The notes under the pieces: model-generated
The model's database searches: none
Told to the model about the DNA's origin: nothing
Seen by the model: only the letters and a program-made list of their open reading frames with translations
Shown: in pieces, positions 1 through 12,923 of the stretch
Layout of the letters: each line of letters begins with the position of its first letter
Position numbering within the stretch: position 1 is the first letter of the stretch
Origin: Streptomyces radicis
GTDB taxonomy: Bacteria > Actinomycetota > Actinomycetes > Streptomycetales > Streptomycetaceae
Direction: 5' to 3'
DNA length: 64,000 nt
Assembly (NCBI RefSeq): GCF_003626575.1
Contig: NZ_RBDY01000001.1
Location: 310,001 to 374,000, forward strand
Made by a program: the position numbers and the translations under genes

Positions 1-1
1 C

Positions 2-424
2 AAGGTGGTCGACCGGACCTTCAACGCCGGCACCAAGGTGGACACCGCCACCGTGGACCGGCGGGGCATGCAGTTCTCCTACAAGGACGGCAGCGACTTC
101 GTGTTCATGGACACGGAGACCTACGACCAGCTGCACATCACGCCCGAGACCGTGGGCGAGGCCGCCAACTACCTGCTGGAGGGCCAGGACTGCACGGTCG
201 CCATCCACGAGGAGAACCCCCTCTTCGTGGAGCTGCCCGCCGCCGTCGAGCTGGTCATCGAGTACACCGAGCCCGGCGTCCAGGGCGACCGCTCGACCGG
301 TGGCACCAAGCCCGCGAGGCTGGAGACCGGGTACGAGATCGGCGTGCCGCTGTTCATCACGACCGGCGAGAAGATCAAGGTCGACACCCGCTCCGGCGAA
401 TACCTCGGCCGGGTGAACAGCTAA
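2..424 (+). CDS. efp: Translation elongation factor P, 5'-truncated
   Basis: This is the C-terminal part of elongation factor P, which enters the ribosome and promotes peptide bond formation at polyproline stretches. The window starts inside the gene, so the N-terminal domain with the loop that contacts the tRNA acceptor end is missing. Visible parts are the middle OB domain (starting around VDRTFNAG) and the C-terminal OB domain ending [13 protein letters not shown], with the very conserved segment [17 protein letters not shown]. The frame is open from base 2, and the GTG at base 5 is an internal valine, not a start. The stop codon is two bases before nusB, so the two genes are almost certainly co-transcribed. 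Confidence 0.95.
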   Translation, partial: KVVDRTFNAGTKVDTATVDRRGMQFSYKDGSDFVFMDTETYDQLHITPETVGEAANYLLEGQDCTVAIHEENPLFVELPAAVELVIEYTEPGVQGDRSTGGTKPARLETGYEIGVPLFITTGEKIKVDTRSGEYLGRVNS

Positions 425-426
425 CC

Positions 427-852
427 GTGGCTGCCCGCAGCAAGGCCCGCAAACGTGCCCTGCAAATCCTCTTCGAGGCCGACCAGCGCGGCGTGCCCGC
501 CACCGACGTCCTCGCCGACTGGGCCAGGCTGGCCCTCACCGACGACCGGCAGCCCCGGGTCAGCGACTTCACCCGCGAGCTGGTCGAGGGCTACGCCGGG
601 CACGCCGGGCGCATCGACGAGCTGATCGCCCAGTACACCGTCAGCTGGCCGATCGACCGCATGCCGGTCGTCGACCGCAACATTCTGCGGCTCGCCACCT
701 TCGAGCTGATCTGGCAGGACGAGACGCCCGACGCCGTGGTCCTCGACGAGGCGGTGCAGCTGGCCAAGGAGTTCTCCACGGACGACTCACCGGCCTTCGT
801 CAACGGCCTGCTCGGCCGCCTGAAGGACCTGAAGCCGACGCTTCGCCGCTGA
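427..852 (+). CDS. nusB: Transcription antitermination factor NusB
   Basis: NusB is a small all-helical RNA-binding protein that works with NusE (ribosomal protein S10) on boxA RNA, mainly to keep RNA polymerase processive on rRNA operons. The 141-residue product has the usual length and family pattern: an N-terminal ARSKARKRALQILFEAD helix and a C-terminal segment with DEAVQLAKEFSTDDSPAFVNGLLGRL. The GTG start lies only two bases after the efp stop, so translation is probably coupled. The gene ends against a strong hairpin (906-944) shared with convergent bldD. Confidence 0.96.
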   Translation: MAARSKARKRALQILFEADQRGVPATDVLADWARLALTDDRQPRVSDFTRELVEGYAGHAGRIDELIAQYTVSWPIDRMPVVDRNILRLATFELIWQDETPDAVVLDEAVQLAKEFSTDDSPAFVNGLLGRLKDLKPTLRR

Positions 853-905
853 GCCGTGCCGCTGACCTGAGCCGCTGACGCGCGACGCCAGGGAGTCGGC
901 TCCCA

Positions 906-944
906 CGAGGGGGTGGCGGGCCGCACCGGCCCGTCACCCCCTCG
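906..944. terminator. Bidirectional terminator between nusB and bldD
   Basis: Bases 906-922 pair with 928-944 to give a continuous 17-bp stem with one G-U pair and a 5-base loop. It sits between two convergent genes and has no long T run on either side, typical of actinobacterial terminators. Confidence 0.85.
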
Positions 945-965
945 GCCGCTCTGGGCGAGGACGCC

Positions 966-1466
966 TCAGGACTCCTCGGCCTGCACCGCACGCCGCGCGT
1001 CCGCGCCCAGCACGCCCCAGCTGATCAGCTGCTCGGTCAGCACCGAGGGCGACTGGTCGTAGATCACGGCCAATGTGCGCAGGTCGTCCTGACGGATCGA
1101 CAGCACCTTGCCGTTGTAGTCACCGCGCTGACTCTGGATCGTCGCGGTGTACCGCTGGAGCGGCCCGGCCTTCTCACTGGGCACATGGGCCAGGCGCTCC
1201 AGGTCGAGGACGAGCTTGGGCGGCGGCTCGGCGGCGCCCCCGGGGGTCGAGCCGGGCAGCAGCTCCTGCACCGGGACCCCGTAGAAGTCCGCCAGCTCCG
1301 CGAGGCGCTGCACGGTGACGGCTCGGTCGCCGCGCTCGTAGGAGCCGACGACGACCGCCTTCCAGCGGCCCTGCGACTTCTCCTCGACCCCATGGAGCGA
1401 CAGACCCTGCTGGGTGCGGATGGCCCGGAGCTTGGCCCCGAGCTGTTTGGCGTATTCGCTGGACAT
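966..1466 (-). CDS. bldD: Developmental master regulator BldD
   Basis: BldD represses sporulation genes during vegetative growth and binds DNA as a dimer held together by cyclic di-GMP. The 166-residue product has an N-terminal helix-turn-helix (about residues 8-70), an Ala/Pro/Gly-rich linker, and a C-terminal domain with the c-di-GMP signature RGD (114-116) and RQDD (125-128) at the published spacing. I chose ATG at 1466 (MSSEYAKQ) because the upstream extension is low-complexity and unlike the family. The gene faces nusB and shares its terminator. A perfect BldD box 40 bases upstream supports known autorepression. Confidence 0.97.
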   Translation of the reverse strand: MSSEYAKQLGAKLRAIRTQQGLSLHGVEEKSQGRWKAVVVGSYERGDRAVTVQRLAELADFYGVPVQELLPGSTPGGAAEPPPKLVLDLERLAHVPSEKAGPLQRYTATIQSQRGDYNGKVLSIRQDDLRTLAVIYDQSPSVLTEQLISWGVLGADARRAVQAEES

Positions 1467-1505
1467 GTGTCTCCCCGGAACGGCTGCTTCGTAACTCACT
1501 GTGAG

Positions 1506-1520
1506 GTTACGCAGCGTAAT
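1506..1520. promoter_or_regulatory. BldD box upstream of bldD
   Basis: GTTACGCAGCGTAAT matches every fixed position of the published BldD consensus nTnACnC(A/T)GnGTnAn. It lies 40 bases upstream of the bldD start. A second palindromic element with core TCACTGTGA at 1496-1504 (older AGTGA/TCACC definition) abuts it, suggesting a two-site operator. Confidence 0.8.
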
Positions 1521-1572
1521 AAGTCCCGTCAAGCCGGGGGTGGGGACCATGCCTCTGACCTGCGAGAATGCG

Positions 1573-1599
1573 GAGCGTACCGGTGACCCTGGTACGCTC
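1573..1599. repeat. Perfect 9-bp inverted repeat upstream of pyrR
   Basis: GAGCGTACC (1573-1581) is exactly complementary to GGTACGCTC (1591-1599), separated by 9 bases. It lies between the divergent bldD and pyrR genes and immediately upstream of the PyrR leader. It could be an operator over the pyr promoter or a leader hairpin; the sequence alone does not decide. Confidence 0.6.
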
Positions 1600-1612
1600 G
1601 GGGCGTTCGACC

Positions 1613-1654
1613 GACGTCCTTTAAGACCCGTCCCGTGAGGCGGGGAAGGAGGTC
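1613..1654 (+). promoter_or_regulatory. Predicted PyrR-binding translational leader of the pyr operon
   Basis: GACGTCCTT (1613-1621) can pair in 8 of 9 positions with AAGGAGGTC (1646-1654), which contains the pyrR ribosome binding site. Between them lies a smaller hairpin whose loop includes GTGAGGC, resembling the PyrR-binding loop. In mycobacteria PyrR with UMP is reported to repress translation at such a leader. No terminator-like T run is visible, so translational control fits better than attenuation. Confidence 0.7.
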
Positions 1655-1663
1655 CGCACTTCC

Positions 1664-2266
1664 ATGGACTCAACGCCCGACACCCAGCCCTCCGTGCCCG
1701 CCCCCTCCGCCGCGGCGCGCACCGTTCTCGAGGGCCCCGACATCGCGCGGGCCCTCACCCGCATCGCCCACGAGATCGTCGAGCGCGCCAAGGGCGCCGA
1801 CGACGTGGTGCTCCTCGGCATTCCGACCCGGGGCGTCTTCCTGGCCAGGCGGCTGGCCGACAAGCTGCGCGAGATCACCGAGCTCCCGCTCCCCGTGGGC
1901 TCCCTCGACATCACGATGTACCGGGACGACCTGCGGCTGCGCCCGGCGCGCGCCCTGGCGCGCACCGACATCCCTGGCGAGGGCGTCGACGGGCGGCTCG
2001 TCGTCCTGGTGGACGACGTGCTGTTCTCGGGGCGCACCATCCGCGCCGCCCTCGACGCCCTGGGCGACATCGGCCGCCCACGGGCGGTGCAGCTGGCGGT
2101 CCTGGTGGACCGCGGCCACCGCGAGCTGCCGATCCGCGCCGACTACGTCGGCAAGAACATCCCCACCTCGCTGCGCGAGACGGTCAAGGTGCAGCTCACC
2201 GAGGAGGACGGCCGCGACGGCGTGCTGCTCGGCGTGCGCGAGCCCGCCCCGTCCGGCGAGCGGTAG
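1664..2266 (+). CDS. pyrR: Bifunctional pyr regulator / uracil phosphoribosyltransferase PyrR
   Basis: PyrR senses UMP/UTP against PRPP and controls the pyrimidine operon by binding its leader RNA; it also has weak uracil phosphoribosyltransferase activity. The 200-residue product has the PRPP-binding motif [18 protein letters not shown], an N-terminal flexible segment, and the family block [14 protein letters not shown]. The ATG at 1664 is preceded by a strong AAGGAGG, itself part of the predicted regulatory stem. It is the first gene of the operon and is separated from pyrB by 92 bases. Confidence 0.97.
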   Translation: MDSTPDTQPSVPAPSAAARTVLEGPDIARALTRIAHEIVERAKGADDVVLLGIPTRGVFLARRLADKLREITELPLPVGSLDITMYRDDLRLRPARALARTDIPGEGVDGRLVVLVDDVLFSGRTIRAALDALGDIGRPRAVQLAVLVDRGHRELPIRADYVGKNIPTSLRETVKVQLTEEDGRDGVLLGVREPAPSGER

Positions 2267-2358
2267 CCCCCTTCGCCGCCCCGGATCCCCGCACGCCGAC
2301 ACCACGCTTCCCTCACCCGCGCCCGCACGCCGCGGAAGACACCCACGGAAGGCACCAG

Positions 2359-3363
2359 ATGAAGCGTCACCTCATCTCGGCCACCGATCTCACCCGTGAC
2401 GACGCGGTCCTGATCCTCGACACCGCCGAGGAGCTGGCCCGCGTCGCCGACCGGCCGATCAAGAAGCTGCCGACCCTGCGCGGTCGCACCGTCGTCAACC
2501 TCTTCTTCGAGGACTCCACCCGCACCCGGATCTCCTTCGAGGCCGCCGCCAAGCGGCTCTCCGCCGATGTGATCAACTTCTCGGCGAAGGGCTCGTCCGT
2601 CTCCAAGGGCGAGTCGCTCAAGGACACCGCGCTGACCCTCGAGGCCATGGGCGCCGACGCCGTGGTCATCAGGCACCACGACTCGGGCGCCCCGCACCGC
2701 CTGGCCACGTCCGACTGGATCGGCGGCTGCGTGGTCAACGCGGGCGACGGCACGCACGAGCACCCCACGCAGGCGCTGCTTGACGCGTTCACGCTGCGGC
2801 GCAGGCTCACCGAGGGGCCGAACGGCGGCGTCGGGGGCGACCTCGAGGGCCGTCGCGTCACCATCGTCGGCGACATCCTGCACAGCCGGGTGGCCCGCTC
2901 CAACCTCCACCTGCTCACGACGCTGGGCGCCGAGGTCACCGTGGTCGCCCCGCCGACGCTGCTGCCCATCGGCGTCGCCCACTGGCCCTGCGCGGTCTCC
3001 TACGACCTCGACTCCGTGCTGTCCAAGTCGGACGCGGTGATGATGCTCCGCGTCCAGCGCGAGCGCATGAACGCCGCCTACTTCCCGACCGAGCGCGAGT
3101 ACGCCAGGCGTTACGGCCTCGACGGCGACCGGATGGCGCGCATGCCCGAGCACGCCGTCGTGATGCACCCAGGCCCGATGAACCGGGGCATGGAGATCAC
3201 CGCCGAGGTGGCCGACTCGCCCCGCTGCACCGCCGTCGAGCAGGTCTCGGGCGGCGTCAGCGTCCGCATGGCGGTGCTCTACCTGCTGCTCGGCGGCGCG
3301 GGCCCCGCCGACACCACACCCGCCGACACCACCCGATCCGACGAGAACGGACAGCCAGCATGA
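2359..3363 (+). CDS. pyrB: Aspartate carbamoyltransferase catalytic chain
   Basis: Condenses carbamoyl phosphate with aspartate, the first committed step of UMP synthesis. The 334-residue protein has the carbamoyl-phosphate loop [12 protein letters not shown], the [10 protein letters not shown] motif and, near the C terminus, the HPGPMNRG aspartate-binding segment. No regulatory chain gene (pyrI) is present, as is normal for actinobacteria. The last codons overlap pyrC by ATGA, so translation is coupled. Confidence 0.97.
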   Translation: MKRHLISATDLTRDDAVLILDTAEELARVADRPIKKLPTLRGRTVVNLFFEDSTRTRISFEAAAKRLSADVINFSAKGSSVSKGESLKDTALTLEAMGADAVVIRHHDSGAPHRLATSDWIGGCVVNAGDGTHEHPTQALLDAFTLRRRLTEGPNGGVGGDLEGRRVTIVGDILHSRVARSNLHLLTTLGAEVTVVAPPTLLPIGVAHWPCAVSYDLDSVLSKSDAVMMLRVQRERMNAAYFPTEREYARRYGLDGDRMARMPEHAVVMHPGPMNRGMEITAEVADSPRCTAVEQVSGGVSVRMAVLYLLLGGAGPADTTPADTTRSDENGQPA

Positions 3364-4655
3364 GCCAGACCCAGCGGACCCTGATCCGTGGCGCCCACGT
3401 CCTTGGTGGGGCGCCGGGGGACGTCCTGATCGACGGCGGCGCGATCGCCGAGGTCGGCACCGGGCTGCCCGCCGAGGGCGCGAGGGTGATCGACGCGGCG
3501 GGGCTCGTCCTGCTGCCGGGTCTCGTCGACCTGCACACCCATCTGCGCGAGCCGGGCCGTGAGGACTCGGAGACGGTCCTCACCGGCACCAGGGCCGCCG
3601 CCGCGGGCGGCTTCACCGCGGTGCACGCCATGGCGAACACGTTCCCGGTCGCCGACACCGCGGGCGTCGTCGAGCAGGTGTGGCGCCTGGGCCGGGAGTC
3701 CGGGTACTGCGACGTGCAGCCGGTGGGCGCCGTCACCGTGGGCCTCGAGGGCAAGCAGCTCGCCGAGCTGGGCGCGATGCACGACTCGGCCGCGGGCGTC
3801 GTGGTGTTCTCCGACGACGGCAAGTGCGTCGACGACGCGGTGATCATGCGCCGCGCCCTGGAGTACGTGAAGGCGTTCGACGGCGTGATCGCCCAGCACG
3901 CGCAGGAGCCGAGGCTGACCGAGGGCGCCCAGATGAACGAGGGCGTCGTCTCCGCCGAGCTCGGCCTGACCGGCTGGCCCGCCGTCGCCGAGGAGGCGAT
4001 CATCGCCCGCGACGTCCTGCTCGCCGCCCATGTCGGCTCCCGGGTCCACGTGTGCCACCTGAGCACCGCGGGCTCCGTCGAGCTGGTGCGCTGGGCCAAG
4101 TCCAAGGGCTGGAACGTCACGGCCGAGGTCACCCCGCACCACCTGCTGCTCACCGACGACCTGGTGCGTTCCTACGACCCGGTCTTCAAGGTCAACCCAC
4201 CGCTGCGCACCGAGGCCGACGTGCTGGCGCTGCGCGAGGCGCTGGCCGACGGCACCATCGACTGTGTGGCCACCGACCACGCCCCGCACCCCCACGAGGA
4301 CAAGGACTGTGAGTGGGGCGCCGCCGCCATGGGCATGATCGGCCTGGAGACGGCGCTCTCCGTCGTGCAGCACGCCATGGTCGACACGGGCCTGCTCGAC
4401 TGGGCGGCCGTCGCCGACCGGATGTCCGCGCGGCCCGCCGCCATCGGCCGCCTGGCCGGGCACGGCCGCCCGATCGCCCCGGGGGAGCCCGCCAACCTGA
4501 CGCTGGTCGACCCCGCGCACCGCGCCGTCGTCGAGCCGACCGCGTTCGTCTCGCGCAGCCGCAACACCCCGTATCGCGGCCTCGAGCTGCCGGGGCGCGT
4601 GGTCCACACGTTCCTGCGCGGGCGGGCCACCGTCCTGGACGGTGAGCTGGCATGA
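3360..4655 (+). CDS. pyrC: Dihydroorotase
   Basis: Cyclises carbamoyl aspartate to dihydroorotate. The 431-residue length and motifs [10 protein letters not shown] (first metal-binding HxH) and [10 protein letters not shown] (late metal aspartate) indicate the long class I type related to the CAD and Bacillus enzymes. The start overlaps the pyrB stop and the stop overlaps the next gene (ATGA both times), consistent with one polycistronic message. Confidence 0.97.
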   Translation: MSQTQRTLIRGAHVLGGAPGDVLIDGGAIAEVGTGLPAEGARVIDAAGLVLLPGLVDLHTHLREPGREDSETVLTGTRAAAAGGFTAVHAMANTFPVADTAGVVEQVWRLGRESGYCDVQPVGAVTVGLEGKQLAELGAMHDSAAGVVVFSDDGKCVDDAVIMRRALEYVKAFDGVIAQHAQEPRLTEGAQMNEGVVSAELGLTGWPAVAEEAIIARDVLLAAHVGSRVHVCHLSTAGSVELVRWAKSKGWNVTAEVTPHHLLLTDDLVRSYDPVFKVNPPLRTEADVLALREALADGTIDCVATDHAPHPHEDKDCEWGAAAMGMIGLETALSVVQHAMVDTGLLDWAAVADRMSARPAAIGRLAGHGRPIAPGEPANLTLVDPAHRAVVEPTAFVSRSRNTPYRGLELPGRVVHTFLRGRATVLDGELA

Positions 4656-5296
4656 GCGCCGCCCTCCACCCCGTCCTCCGCCCCGCCCTGCTCGCCGCCG
4701 AGGAGGTCGAGCGCCGCTCCGCCGAGGTCACCGACTGGGCCGCCAGGATCGCCTGGGTCGTCGGGCTGCTGCTCTTCGTCGCCCTGGTCTACTGGCTGAT
4801 GCGCGAGGGCTGGAAGTGGCGGGCCACCCTCCAGGGCGACCTGCCGCCGCTCGCCCCGCTCCCCGAGGAGGGCGGCGCGCCCGCGCTGCGGCTGAGCGGC
4901 AGATACCACGGGACGACCACGGCGGGGCGCTGGCTCGACCGCATCGTTGCGCAAGGTCTTGGCGCGCGGAGCCGCGCCGAGCTGTCCCTCACCGACGCGG
5001 GCGTGGCCGTGGAACGCCCGGGCGCCGCCGGGTTCCTCATCCCGGCCGACCGGATCCGCGGCGCACGCCTGGACAAGGGCATCGCGGGCAAGGTGCTGAC
5101 CGAGGGCGCCCTGCTGGTGATCACCTGGTCGCACGGCGACCGGCTGCTCGACTCGGGGTTCCGCTCCGACCGCGCCGCCGGGCACGCCGACTGGCTCGAC
5201 GCGCTCGGCCCGTTCTCCCCCTTCGACCCGCCGGTGCCCGAGACCGCCGCCCGAGAGACCGCCGCCCCAGAGACCGCCCCGGAAGGTGCCCGATGA
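4652..5296 (+). CDS. PH-like-domain membrane protein of the pyr operon
   Basis: A 214-residue protein of unknown role lying between pyrC and carA. It has one clear transmembrane helix near residues 31-51 ([18 protein letters not shown]), then a soluble domain of alternating strands (about 75-195) that looks PH-like, and a charged Thr/Ala/Glu-rich tail with an ETA repeat. Both ends overlap neighbours by ATGA, so it is made together with the pyrimidine enzymes. An unrelated-looking membrane protein sits at the same place in Mycobacterium tuberculosis (Rv1382), so the position appears conserved. It might anchor the pathway or sense the membrane; this is inference. Confidence 0.85.
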   Translation: MSAALHPVLRPALLAAEEVERRSAEVTDWAARIAWVVGLLLFVALVYWLMREGWKWRATLQGDLPPLAPLPEEGGAPALRLSGRYHGTTTAGRWLDRIVAQGLGARSRAELSLTDAGVAVERPGAAGFLIPADRIRGARLDKGIAGKVLTEGALLVITWSHGDRLLDSGFRSDRAAGHADWLDALGPFSPFDPPVPETAARETAAPETAPEGAR

Positions 5297-6406
5297 CCAC
5301 CACCCCAGCCGTGCTCGTCCTCGAGGACGGCCGCGCGTTCCACGGCCGGGCCTACGGCGCGGTCGGCGAGACGTTCGGCGAGGCCGTCTTCGCCACCGGC
5401 ATGACCGGCTACCAGGAGACCCTGACCGACCCCTCGTACCACCGCCAGGTGGTCGTGATGACCGCCCCGCACATCGGCAACACCGGTGTCAACGACGAGG
5501 ATCCGGAGTCACGGCGCATCTGGGTCGCGGGCTACGTCGTGCGCGACCCGGCGCGCACGCCCTCCAACTGGCGTTCCGTGCGCTCCCTCGACGACGAGCT
5601 GGCCGCCCAGGGCGTCGTCGGCATCAGCGGCGTGGACACCCGCGCGCTGACCCGGCACCTGCGCGAGCGCGGCGCCATGCGCGCCGGAGTGTTCTCCGGG
5701 CCCGCGCTCGGTGACCACGCGACCCTGCTGGAACGCGTCCGCTCCGCCCCGGTGATGACGGGCGCCGACCTGGCCGCCGAGGTCGCGACCACGGAGCCGT
5801 ACGTCGTTCCCGCGGTGGGGGAGAAGCGCTTCACCGTTGCCGCGGTCGACCTGGGCATCAAGGGCATGACCCCGCGCCGCATGGCCGAGCGCGGCGTCGA
5901 GGTCCATGTGCTGCCCGCCACGGCCACGGTGGACGAGGTCTACGCGGCCGAGCCCGACGGGGTGTTCTTCTCCAACGGCCCGGGCGACCCCGCCGCGGCC
6001 CACCACCCCGTCGACCTGATGCGGGGCGTGCTGGAGCGGTCGACGCCGCTGTTCGGCATCTGCTTCGGCAACCAAGTGCTGGGCCGCGCCCTGGGGTTCG
6101 GCACGTTCAAGCTCAAGTACGGCCACCGCGGCATCAACCAGCCGGTCAAGGACCTGGCCACGGGCCGCGTCGAGGTCACCGCGCACAACCACGGCTTCGC
6201 CGTGGACGCCCCGGTCGGCGAGGTGTCCGAGACGCCGTTCGGCCGTGTCGAGGTCTCCCATGTCTGCCTCAACGACAACGTCGTCGAGGGGCTGCGGCTC
6301 CTCGACCGCCCGGCGTTCAGCGTCCAGTACCACCCCGAGGCGGCGGCCGGACCCCACGACGCCGCCTACCTGTTCGATCGCTTCACCGCACTGATGGAGG
6401 GCCAGC

Positions 6407-6414
<8 letters not shown>
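5293..6414 (+). CDS. carA: Carbamoyl-phosphate synthase small (glutaminase) chain
   Basis: Hydrolyses glutamine and passes ammonia to CarB for carbamoyl phosphate used in pyrimidine and arginine synthesis. The 373-residue product has an N-terminal CarA domain ([17 protein letters not shown]) and a class I glutamine amidotransferase domain with the catalytic cysteine in [10 protein letters not shown] and the His/Glu pair in YHPEAA. The oxyanion motif reads GNQ rather than the common GHQ. The start overlaps the preceding gene by ATGA; the stop lies inside the first codons of carB. Confidence 0.97.
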
Positions 6415-9736
<3,322 letters not shown>

Positions 9737-9741
9737 CCGCG

Positions 9742-10854
9742 ATGTCCGCCTATGGACTGCTGTTCAACGCCGTGCTGCGCCGGCTCGACCCGGAGCGCGC
9801 CCACCGCGCCGCCTTCGGGCTGATCCGCGCGGCTGGGCGCGTTCCCGGGCCGCGCGCCGTGGTGCGCGCCGCCTACGCGCCCGCACACCCCGAGCTGCGC
9901 GTGCGCGCCCTCGGGCTCGACCTGCCGGGCCCCTTCGGCCTCGCCGCCGGGTTCGACAAGAACGCCGTCGGCATCGGCCCGCTCGCCGCGCTCGGCTTCG
10001 ACTTCGTCGAGGTCGGCACGGTCACCGCGCGCCCCCAGCCGGGGAACGAGCGCCCCCGCCTCTTCCGGCTCGCCCCCGACCGCGCCCTGGTCAACCGCAT
10101 GGGCTTCAACAACGACGGCGCCGATGCCGTCGCCGCCCGCCTGGCCCGAAGGCCCGGCCACGGCCCGGTCGTCGGCGTCAACATCGGCAAGACCAAGGTC
10201 GTTCCCGAGGCGGAGGCCGCGGCCGACTACGCCGCCGCCGCCGAGCGGCTCGCCGCCCACGCCGACTACCTCGTGGTCAACGTCTCCTCGCCCAACACCC
10301 CGGGCCTGCGCGACCTCCAGGCCACCGACCGGCTGCGCCCGCTGCTCGCCGCGGTCCGCGCGGCGGCCGACCGGGCCACGCCGGGGCGGCGCGTTCCGCT
10401 GCTGGTGAAGATCGCGCCCGACCTGGCGGACGAGGACGTCGACGCCGTCGCCGACCTCGCCGTCGAGGCCGGGCTCGACGGCGTCATCGCCACCAACACC
10501 ACCGTGTCCCGTGACGGGTTGGCCACGGACCCGCGCACGGTGGTTTCCACCGGCGCGGGCGGACTGTCGGGCGCCCCCTTGCGCGACAGGTCGCTCGCCG
10601 TGCTCCGCCGCCTCCACGCGCGCGCCGGGGACCGGCTCACGCTCGTCGGCGTCGGCGGCATCGAGACCGCCGATGACGCCTGGCGGCGCATCCTCGCGGG
10701 CGCGACCCTGATCCAGGGCTACAGCGGCTTCGTCTACGCCGGACCCGGCTGGGCCCGCGCGATCCACCGCGGCCTGGCCGAGCGCCTGGCGGCCAGCCCG
10801 TACGCGACGCTCGCCGACGCCGTCGGCGCCGAGGGAAGGGACCGCACCCGATGA
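9742..10854 (+). CDS. pyrD: Dihydroorotate dehydrogenase, quinone type (class 2)
   Basis: Oxidises dihydroorotate to orotate using FMN and membrane quinone. The 370-residue product has the class 2 N-terminal amphipathic helices ([18 protein letters not shown]), the catalytic-serine motif [14 protein letters not shown], and FMN phosphate-binding segments GVGGI and GYSGFVY near the end. ATG at 9742 follows the carB stop by five bases. The stop overlaps pyrF by ATGA. The pyrE gene, needed between these two steps, is not in this operon. Confidence 0.96.
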   Translation: MSAYGLLFNAVLRRLDPERAHRAAFGLIRAAGRVPGPRAVVRAAYAPAHPELRVRALGLDLPGPFGLAAGFDKNAVGIGPLAALGFDFVEVGTVTARPQPGNERPRLFRLAPDRALVNRMGFNNDGADAVAARLARRPGHGPVVGVNIGKTKVVPEAEAAADYAAAAERLAAHADYLVVNVSSPNTPGLRDLQATDRLRPLLAAVRAAADRATPGRRVPLLVKIAPDLADEDVDAVADLAVEAGLDGVIATNTTVSRDGLATDPRTVVSTGAGGLSGAPLRDRSLAVLRRLHARAGDRLTLVGVGGIETADDAWRRILAGATLIQGYSGFVYAGPGWARAIHRGLAERLAASPYATLADAVGAEGRDRTR

Positions 10855-11690
10855 CCGCACCCGAGCCGTTCGGCGCCAGGCTGCGCCGCGCGTTGGACGC
10901 GCGCGGCCCGCTGTGCGTCGGCATCGACCCGCACCCGGCGCTGCTCACCGAGTGGGGCCTCGGCGACGACATCGGCGGCCTCGAACGCTTCTGCGCCACG
11001 GCCGTCGAGGCGCTGGCCGACCGTGTGGCGGTCCTCAAGCCGCAGTCGGCGTTCTTCGAGCGCTTCGGCTCGCGCGGCATCGCCGTCCTCGAGCGCACCG
11101 TCGCCGAGGCGCGCGCCGCCGGGGCGTTGGTGATCATGGACGCCAAGCGCGGCGACATCGGCTCGACGATGGCGGCGTACGCCGGCGCGTTCCTGGACAA
11201 GGGCTCCCCGCTGTTCTCCGACGCCGTCACCGTCAGCCCCTACCTCGGCTACGGCGCGCTGCGCCCCGCCCTCGACCTCGCGGCGGCTGGCGGCTGCGGC
11301 GTGTTCGTCCTCGCGCTCACCTCCAACCCCGAGGGCGCCGAGGTCCAACGCGCCACATCCGCGGGGGGCTTGAGCGTCGCGCAGGGCGTGCTCGACCGGC
11401 TCGCGGCGGACAACGCGGGCGCCACGCCGCTCGGTTCGTTCGGCGCGGTCGTCGGCGCCACCCTCGAAGAGGCGGGGGCCGACCTGGCGATCAACGGCCC
11501 GCTGCTCGCGCCGGGGCTCGGCGCCCAGGGCGCCACGGCGGCCGATCTCCCGCGCGTCTTCGGCGGGGTGCTGCGCAACGTCGTGCCGAGCACCAGCCGT
11601 GGCGTCCTGCGGCACGGCCCCGAGGTGGCGGCACTGCGTGCCGCGGCGGAGCGCCAGGCCGCCGAAGTGGCCCGATTCACCGGTGCCTGA
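10851..11690 (+). CDS. pyrF: Orotidine 5'-phosphate decarboxylase (type 2)
   Basis: Decarboxylates OMP to UMP, the last step of the pathway. The 279-residue length and motif VIMDAKRGDIGST identify the longer type 2 family found in mycobacteria and streptomycetes. Other conserved blocks are VGIDPHPALL near the N terminus and LKPQSAFFERFG. It is the last gene of the pyr operon and overlaps pyrD by four bases. The next gene, mihF, is 236 bases downstream and has its own promoter region. Confidence 0.96.
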   Translation: MTAPEPFGARLRRALDARGPLCVGIDPHPALLTEWGLGDDIGGLERFCATAVEALADRVAVLKPQSAFFERFGSRGIAVLERTVAEARAAGALVIMDAKRGDIGSTMAAYAGAFLDKGSPLFSDAVTVSPYLGYGALRPALDLAAAGGCGVFVLALTSNPEGAEVQRATSAGGLSVAQGVLDRLAADNAGATPLGSFGAVVGATLEEAGADLAINGPLLAPGLGAQGATAADLPRVFGGVLRNVVPSTSRGVLRHGPEVAALRAAAERQAAEVARFTGA

Positions 11691-11787
11691 GCGTCACGAG
11701 CCGTGGCGATGAGGCGCCAGCCGTAGGTATATGCCCGGAAATGTCGGTGACGCTCTCCATCTGACCTGGAGTTTTTGTCGATTCTCC

Positions 11788-11817
11788 CTGACTTATTGCG
11801 GTGACGGCCGCTAGTCT
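11788..11817 (+). promoter_or_regulatory. Candidate mihF promoter
   Basis: CTGACT (11788-11793) and TAGTCT (11812-11817) are separated by 18 bases, a plausible vegetative sigma-factor spacing, in the 236-base gap between pyrF and mihF. The -35 match is only fair. Confidence 0.4.
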
Positions 11818-11926
11818 CCGTCGAGAGCGGAGCACCCGAGCGTCGCTCGTTGCTCCCCCGGTGCGGGGCTACTAGGTTCCTCACCGTTCCGTATCCGACA
11901 CGTTCGACAACCGAGGTGACGTAGGC

Positions 11927-12250
11927 GTGGCTCTACCGCCCCTTACCCCTGAACAGCGCGCAGCCGCGCTTGAGAAGGCCGCAGCGGCTCGCCGGGAGCG
12001 CGCCGAGGTCAAGAATCGGCTCAAGCACTCAGGCGCATCGCTGCACGAGGTCATCAAGCAGGGCCAGGAGAACGACGTCATCGGCAAGATGAAGGTCAGT
12101 GCCCTGCTCGAGTCGATGCCCGGCGTCGGCAAGGTCCGCGCGCGCCAGATCATGGAGCGGCTCGGCATCTCCGAGAGCCGCAGGGTCCGCGGGCTCGGGT
12201 CCAACCAGATCGCCGCGCTCGAGCGCGAGTTCGGCACCAGCAAGGCCTGA
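11927..12250 (+). CDS. mihF: Actinobacterial integration host factor
   Basis: A 107-residue nucleoid-associated protein, essential in mycobacteria and needed for normal sporulation and nucleoid compaction in Streptomyces. It is unrelated to Gram-negative IHF. The helix-two-turn-helix region [18 protein letters not shown] binds DNA without strong sequence specificity, and the C terminus has [16 protein letters not shown]. The N-terminal Ala/Glu/Arg-rich helix fits the family. I chose GTG at 11927, preceded by GAGGTGA. Position between pyrF and gmk is the usual actinobacterial arrangement. Confidence 0.96.
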   Translation: MALPPLTPEQRAAALEKAAAARRERAEVKNRLKHSGASLHEVIKQGQENDVIGKMKVSALLESMPGVGKVRARQIMERLGISESRRVRGLGSNQIAALEREFGTSKA

Positions 12251-12297
12251 CGTCCCGCGCCCGCCGACCGGATTTTCCTCGTCGGCGTGGGAGGCGG

Positions 12298-12303
12298 GAT
12301 AAT
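12298..12303 (+). promoter_or_regulatory. -10-like hexamer for a leaderless gmk transcript
   Basis: GATAAT ends six bases before the gmk ATG, which would place transcription start at the start codon. A purine-rich GGGAGG is also present but 15 bases from the ATG, too far for a normal ribosome binding site. Confidence 0.5.
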
Positions 12304-12309
12304 CGCCGC

Positions 12310-12861
12310 ATGACCGATCGTCCGCGACTGACCGTGCTCTCCGGCCCCTCAGGGGTCGGCAAGAGCACGGTCGTCGCCCATCTCCGCAAGGCCCACCCCG
12401 AGGTGTGGCTGTCCGTCTCCGCGACCACGCGGAAGCCGCGCCCCGGGGAACGGCACGGCGTGCACTACTACTTCGTGGACGACGGGGAGTTCGACAAGCT
12501 GATCGCCAACGGCGAGCTGCTCGAGTGGGCCCAGTTCGCCGGGCACCGTTACGGAACGCCCCGCCGCGCCGTGCTCGAGCGGCTCGACGCGGGGAAGCCG
12601 GTGCTCCTCGAGATCGACCTCCAGGGCGCGAGACTGGTCCGCGACTCCATGCCGGAGGCCCGCCTCGTGTTCCTCGCGCCGCCCAGTTGGGACGAGCTGG
12701 TCCGCCGCCTCACGGGCCGCGGCACCGAGCCGCCCGAGGTGATCGAACGCCGCCTCGCCGTGGCCAGGACGGAGCTGGCGGCCGAGCCCGAGTTCGACGT
12801 CACCCTGGTCAACACCTCGGTCGAGGACGTCGCCGCGGAGCTGCTAGCCTTGATTCGTTGA
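12310..12861 (+). CDS. gmk: Guanylate kinase
   Basis: Phosphorylates GMP to GDP with ATP. The 183-residue protein has the P-loop GPSGVGKST near the N terminus, the GMP-binding segment [19 protein letters not shown], and the C-terminal [12 protein letters not shown]. The ATG at 12310 fits the family start. Its stop overlaps the candidate rpoZ promoter, so the two genes may be both co-transcribed and separately initiated. Confidence 0.97.
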   Translation: MTDRPRLTVLSGPSGVGKSTVVAHLRKAHPEVWLSVSATTRKPRPGERHGVHYYFVDDGEFDKLIANGELLEWAQFAGHRYGTPRRAVLERLDAGKPVLLEIDLQGARLVRDSMPEARLVFLAPPSWDELVRRLTGRGTEPPEVIERRLAVARTELAAEPEFDVTLVNTSVEDVAAELLALIR

Positions 12862-12886
12862 CCCATATGTCACCGCGGGGTATCGC
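12858..12886 (+). promoter_or_regulatory. Candidate rpoZ promoter
   Basis: TTGACC (12858-12863), 17 bases, then TATCGC (12881-12886), overlapping the end of gmk. The -35 is good, the -10 lacks the final T. Confidence 0.4.
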
Positions 12887-12923
12887 GAACGTCCTCCCGC
12901 GGACATCCAGCGGAAGGCAGAGC

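Noticed and set aside
1467-1673. N-terminal extension of bldD upstream of ATG 1466
   Set aside because: It would run through the BldD box and pyrR leader and is unlike BldD homologues.
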